From assembly GCA_012800135.1 (NCBI GenBank), contig JAAZJV010000185.1, positions 1 through 8,745 on the forward strand: a stretch of 8,745 nucleotides of DNA, given 5' to 3'. This document shows, one piece after another, positions 6,406 to 8,745 of the stretch. The first letter of the stretch is position 1; every line of letters starts with the position of its first letter. Made by a program: the position numbers and the translations under genes. Under the pieces are notes generated by a model. That model saw only the letters and a list, made by a program, of their open reading frames with translations. It was not told where the DNA came from and made no database searches. The stretch is from Clostridiaceae bacterium. GTDB taxonomy: Bacteria > Bacillota > Clostridia > Saccharofermentanales > DTU023.

Positions 6406-7044
6406 ATGGAACATCTGAACGTTGAAGAACAATTTGGAGTAAAAGGGCTTAGTTTTTCAAAGTCATTGAAATCCTTTATTGATAGTTTCCCAGAAGGCGA
6501 AGAGATGAAAGTTCTTGACATAGGGTGCGGGTATGGCTATAAATCACTTTGCTTGGCATATAGGGGGTGCTCCGTGGTCGCTATAGACATTGATCCGCAA
6601 AAGCTTGCTTTTCTTAAACAATACACTGAGAAGTCCAATCTAAAAATACAAACGATTGAGGGAAGCATGACGAACCTTCCAGTACCAGATCATGTCTTTG
6701 ATGTCGCCATATGTTGTTCAACGATTCATCATCAAAAAATGACTGGCATCGCAAAAACTGTGTCTGAAATACTGCGCGTGCTCAAGCCCGGCGGACGAGT
6801 ATTTTTTGACATGTTATCTGTAAACGATCCGACTTATGAAATAGGTGAAGAAATTGAACCTGGAACAAAGGTGGGTGGACGCGAGGGTGAAGAAGGTGTC
6901 CCTCACCACTATTTTACGAAGGAAGAGGTGGAAGAAATATTAACCGATTATTCGAAAGTAGACATCAGCGAGAAGAAATTTTCTTATGATTTTAATCACA
7001 AGCAATACACTTGTATCCTTTTTGAAGTAGTCGCTACAAAGTAA
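6406..7044 (+). CDS. Class I SAM-dependent methyltransferase
   Basis: This 212-residue soluble protein has the Rossmann-like methyltransferase core. Motif I is VLDIGCGYG at 36-44, the SAM-binding glycine loop. AIDID at 59-63 carries the acidic residue (Asp61) that normally holds the SAM ribose. FDVAICCSTIHH is motif IV-like, and LRVLKPGGRVFFD is the usual post-core strand and turn. It resembles the UbiE/Methyltransf_11 group, which methylate small molecules; the acceptor cannot be predicted. The ATG at 6406 follows AGGATAGAAAG, an adequate binding site. The gene has its own promoter at 6321-6349. Its base composition looks more A+T-rich than the catabolic genes to the left, so it may have a different history. 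The downstream MGMT-like gene starts 219 bp later, so a shared transcript is uncertain. Confidence 0.9.
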   Translation: MEHLNVEEQFGVKGLSFSKSLKSFIDSFPEGEEMKVLDIGCGYGYKSLCLAYRGCSVVAIDIDPQKLAFLKQYTEKSNLKIQTIEGSMTNLPVPDHVFDVAICCSTIHHQKMTGIAKTVSEILRVLKPGGRVFFDMLSVNDPTYEIGEEIEPGTKVGGREGEEGVPHHYFTKEEVEEILTDYSKVDISEKKFSYDFNHKQYTCILFEVVATK

Positions 7045-7164
7045 AGAAAAAGCACTTTTCTTGACCCAACATATCAACACTTAATCAAATCCAGAAAACT
7101 ACCTTGGTTAATCATGATACGGAAACAATCAATCATGGAATAACACCGCTCTTTCGTAGGATAG

Positions 7165-7179
7165 ATTGTAAAAAACAAT
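7165..7179. promoter_or_regulatory. Possible operator: ATTGT-AAAAA-ACAAT dyad
   Basis: Five-bp inverted arms flank five A residues about 85 bp before the MGMT-like gene, in a 219-bp gap with no gene. It could be a regulator site, but A+T-rich dyads of this size are common by chance. Confidence 0.2.
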
Positions 7180-7250
7180 TTGATTTTGTCGAGATAATTT
7201 CAAACCGCCTCATTGTGTGGGCCAGGTGAAGTTATTATTCTTAGATCAGG

Positions 7251-7258
7251 GGAGGTGA
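7251..7258 (+). promoter_or_regulatory. Ribosome binding site of the MGMT-like gene
   Basis: GGAGGTGA is a full complement of the 16S rRNA 3' end, 5 nt before ATG 7264. It fixes this start over an in-frame upstream codon at 7213. Confidence 0.85.
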
Positions 7259-7263
7259 GAAAT

Positions 7264-7743
7264 ATGGCAAATGAAGACACGAAAGATTTTAATGCTATGC
7301 TGCAGGATAGCAAGGATATGCCTAAATTCCAGACTATAACAGACGAGGCAAGCATTGAAAAATATGGTGGGGACAGAATGTACTTTGCTCCTCCAATTGA
7401 CTATGACACAATGATGAGAAAGGTTCCGTTCGGAAAAGTTATCACAGTCGGAAAAATTCGCGAGTATTTTGCTATTCAATCGGGAGCAGATTTTACTGAG
7501 CCAATCACGGCAGGTGTTTTTGTATCGATTGCCGCATGGGCAAGCCATCAACGAACAGATGACAAAACTCCTTTTTGGAGAACTTTGAAGGCAAATGGCG
7601 AACTGAACGAGAAATATCCCGGTGGTGCAATGGCACAAAAAGAAAAATTGGAAGCAGAGGGACATACGATCATCCAAAAGGGCAGGAAAAACATTAAATA
7701 CTATGTCAAAGATTATGAGCGTGTTCTCTTTGAGCTAAGTTAA
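7264..7743 (+). CDS. Alkyltransferase-like (MGMT-fold) protein lacking the catalytic cysteine
   Basis: The 159-residue protein carries the winged-helix DNA-binding domain of O6-alkylguanine-DNA alkyltransferases. VPFGKVITVGKIREYF at 54-69 corresponds to the family's helix-turn region, and GELNEKYPGG with the following AQKEKLEAEGH corresponds to the conserved end. The catalytic motif Pro-Cys-His-Arg is replaced by Pro-Phe-Trp-Arg at 103-106, so neither the alkyl-accepting cysteine nor its neighbouring histidine is present. Known alkyltransferase-like proteins have Trp for Cys and flag lesions for nucleotide excision repair; here the Trp sits one position later. The segment where the family has its base-flipping Arg finger reads EPITAGVFVSIAA, with no arginine. 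I recall related small clostridial MGMT-family proteins with Tyr-Trp or Phe-Trp here, so this may be a subfamily trait. DNA binding is likely; repair by direct transfer is not. Its stop overlaps the stop of the convergent ATPase remnant. Confidence 0.85.
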   Translation: MANEDTKDFNAMLQDSKDMPKFQTITDEASIEKYGGDRMYFAPPIDYDTMMRKVPFGKVITVGKIREYFAIQSGADFTEPITAGVFVSIAAWASHQRTDDKTPFWRTLKANGELNEKYPGGAMAQKEKLEAEGHTIIQKGRKNIKYYVKDYERVLFELS

Positions 7744-8318
7744 TAGGATTTTAAAATGTTGATAGGAGTGATGTTTCTGCTTTTTCTGGATGACCGGATA
7801 GAGACGGCTTCGATGTCACTGTTTTGCCGACCTCTTGTCCGCGTGTTCACACGTTGAGCGATGGCTCGAAAGATCTGGCGGCGCAACATGTCATCGAGTT
7901 CCCCTTGCCCCGATAGAATCAGTGCCAAAGGACTCTCTGAGTCCACATTGAAATTCAGCAGGAAACGCAGTTCTTCGAGCATCTCCCGGTTCAACAGATG
8001 TGCCTCATCCACGATAATCACCGGCTGAAGCTTCTGCGTCTGTACCAGCAGGGCAATCTCCCGGTGCAGGATCCGCTTGGAATCTCCGCGATAGAAGGCG
8101 CCATCTACACCCAGTTGCCTCAGAATCCCGTTGTAGAAGTGTCGTGGCGTGAGTTTGGAGTCTGCTATATACAGGCAACGATAGCGGAAGGGATCCAGCG
8201 TGCGTATAAGCCTGCGAAGGAGAGTCGATTTCCCACTGCCGCAGTCTCCCGTAAGAAGGGCAAACCATTAACGCTCGATAGCATACTGTAGGCGTGCGAG
8301 GATTTCGTTTCTGTTCAC
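7740..8318 (-). pseudogene. Remnant of ExeA/TniB-like transposition AAA ATPase
   Basis: One minus-strand frame reads as a transposition helper ATPase of the kind paired with DDE transposases. It begins near 8318 with RNEILARLQYAIER, meets a TAA at 8268-8270, then continues in the same frame with WFALLTGDCGSGKSTLL: Walker A at 8226-8249. Walker B (VIIVDEAH) lies at about 7998-8021, followed by ILSGQGELDDMLRRQIF and the RAIAQR motif typical of this family. After about 7835 the family similarity stops, and the frame closes at 7740-7742. So the N-terminal zone before NEIL, about the last third, and one sense codon are lost. The in-frame TAA where relatives have Gln or Lys fits a single point mutation (for example CAA to TAA). 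No transposase gene or terminal inverted repeats are visible here. It is decayed mobile DNA. Confidence 0.8.
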
Positions 8319-8529
8319 TGGGGCTGAAATTCAGGGCACGAACCGCACGGACGATTTCCGTGTTCTCCAGTTCGGTCTCTCTTTCATTCAACAAGCGCAG
8401 CTTCTCTTTCAGAGCCGCCATGCGTTCTTGAACTTTCTGTTTTTCTTGTCGGGTACGTTTTAAGTATACAAGTATTTCCAAATTCTTTAACAGAACACTT
8501 GTGTTTCTGGAATCCTTATCTTCGGACAA
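8310..8529 (-). pseudogene. DUF4315-like fragment from a conjugative element
   Basis: The minus strand encodes a highly charged, probably coiled-coil stretch running from about 8490 to 8312. It is rich in Lys, Glu, Arg and Gln and includes LNERETELENTEIV and VRALNFSPSE. The TELEN-x-EIV-x-x-VR pattern is what I recall from DUF4315, small proteins carried by clostridial integrative and conjugative elements. The frame can open with TTG at 8529, but there is no ATG before the coiled coil and no good Shine-Dalgarno site, so its proper start seems lost. At about 8310-8320 the similarity ends and the ATPase remnant takes over in another frame; the frame then runs on as nonsense to 8005. I infer that a deletion joined two mobile-element genes. 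The family assignment is from pattern memory and moderately sure. Confidence 0.55.
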
Positions 8530-8607
8530 GCAGGTTTTTTGGTTCTACAATGTCGTTAGAAAGTTACACAGGATAAAGAATTGATGATCAAGATGAATAC
8601 CCGATTT

Positions 8608-8611
8608 GGAG
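8608..8611 (+). promoter_or_regulatory. Ribosome binding site of the right-edge gene
   Basis: GGAG lies 7 nt before the ATG at 8619, the main support for a real start there. Confidence 0.5.
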
Positions 8612-8618
8612 CACACAC

Positions 8619-8745
8619 ATGGCCAACAAGAAATTTACGGTAAGAGAAATGGATCTCAACTTCATACGAGTCCTTACGTTCTTGATGTTTCACCGAACCT
8701 TGTCCATTTTTCAGCTGAATTCAAGAAATTCTTTTGCAAACGCTC
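8619..8745 (+). CDS. Partial gene at right edge, possibly a LysR-type regulator
   Basis: An open frame of 42 codons runs from ATG 8619 off the right edge, preceded by GGAG at good spacing. After about 10 polar residues it reads MDLNFIRVLTFLMFHRTLS, which resembles the start of LysR-type regulators (an MDL-x-x-L-R opening and the first helix of the winged helix-turn-helix). The next stretch, FQLNSRNSFANA, would match the recognition helix region only if about three residues were missing, so this may be a diverged or damaged gene, or something else. Too little is present for a firm assignment. Confidence 0.4.
   Translation, partial: MANKKFTVREMDLNFIRVLTFLMFHRTLSIFQLNSRNSFANA

Noticed and set aside
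7044..7062. AAGAAAA/TTTTCTT hairpin after the methyltransferase as a terminator
   Set aside because: The stem is almost wholly A-T pairs with no GC core and no following T-tract, so it is too weak to call.
8005..8310. Long minus-strand frame continuing from the DUF4315-like part through the ATPase region
   Set aside because: Beyond about 8310 it is an out-of-frame reading of the ATPase remnant, which has recognisable Walker motifs in the other frame.
8545..8670. Tiny minus-strand frame with a signal-peptide-like start (MKLRSISLTVNFLLA)
   Set aside because: It stops after about 25 codons, lacks a binding site and overlaps a better supported plus-strand start.
1..8745. CRISPR array, toxin-antitoxin pair or phage-defence system
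   Set aside because: No regularly spaced repeats and no recognisable defence proteins were seen.

Overview
The window looks like chromosomal DNA from a low-to-medium GC member of the Bacillota, most likely a Clostridia-type anaerobe. That inference rests on strong purine-rich Shine-Dalgarno sites, a remnant resembling the DUF4315 proteins of clostridial conjugative elements, and an MGMT-like protein of a type I associate with this group. No single gene fixes the genus.

Left part (1-5412): a GtrA-type membrane protein runs off the left edge on the minus strand, behind an FGGY carbohydrate kinase on the same strand. A divergent gene pair follows on the plus strand: a class III PLP aminotransferase related to glutamate-1-semialdehyde aminomutase, then a class II (AraD/FucA-type) zinc aldolase with an extra C-terminal region of about 130 residues. 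Kinase, aminotransferase and aldolase around one 468-bp divergent intergenic region suggest a small catabolic locus: phosphorylation of a sugar or polyol, retro-aldol cleavage, and amination or deamination of a carbonyl intermediate. No transporter or regulator is visible and the substrate cannot be read from the sequence.

Middle part (5413-6300): a complete tRNA-Ser(CGA) gene with encoded CCA is followed by a hairpin terminator, then an unrecognised small protein gene with no clear ribosome binding site, closed by a strong hairpin terminator.

Right part (6301-8745): a well-formed sigma-A-type promoter drives a class I SAM methyltransferase. Next comes an alkyltransferase-like (MGMT-fold) protein with Pro-Phe-Trp-Arg where the repair enzyme has Pro-Cys-His-Arg. 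Both look more A+T-rich than the catabolic genes. Converging on them is mobile-element debris on the minus strand: an ExeA/TniB-like transposition ATPase without its N-terminus, interrupted by an in-frame TAA just before Walker A and truncated after Walker B, abutting a DUF4315-like fragment in another frame. A partial plus-strand gene with a good ribosome binding site starts near the right edge; its first residues faintly resemble a LysR-type regulator.

I did not find a CRISPR array, a defence system or a convincing wholly new system. The most distinctive items are the kinase/aminotransferase/aldolase locus, the aldolase extension, the kinase insertion and the Cys-less MGMT-like protein.
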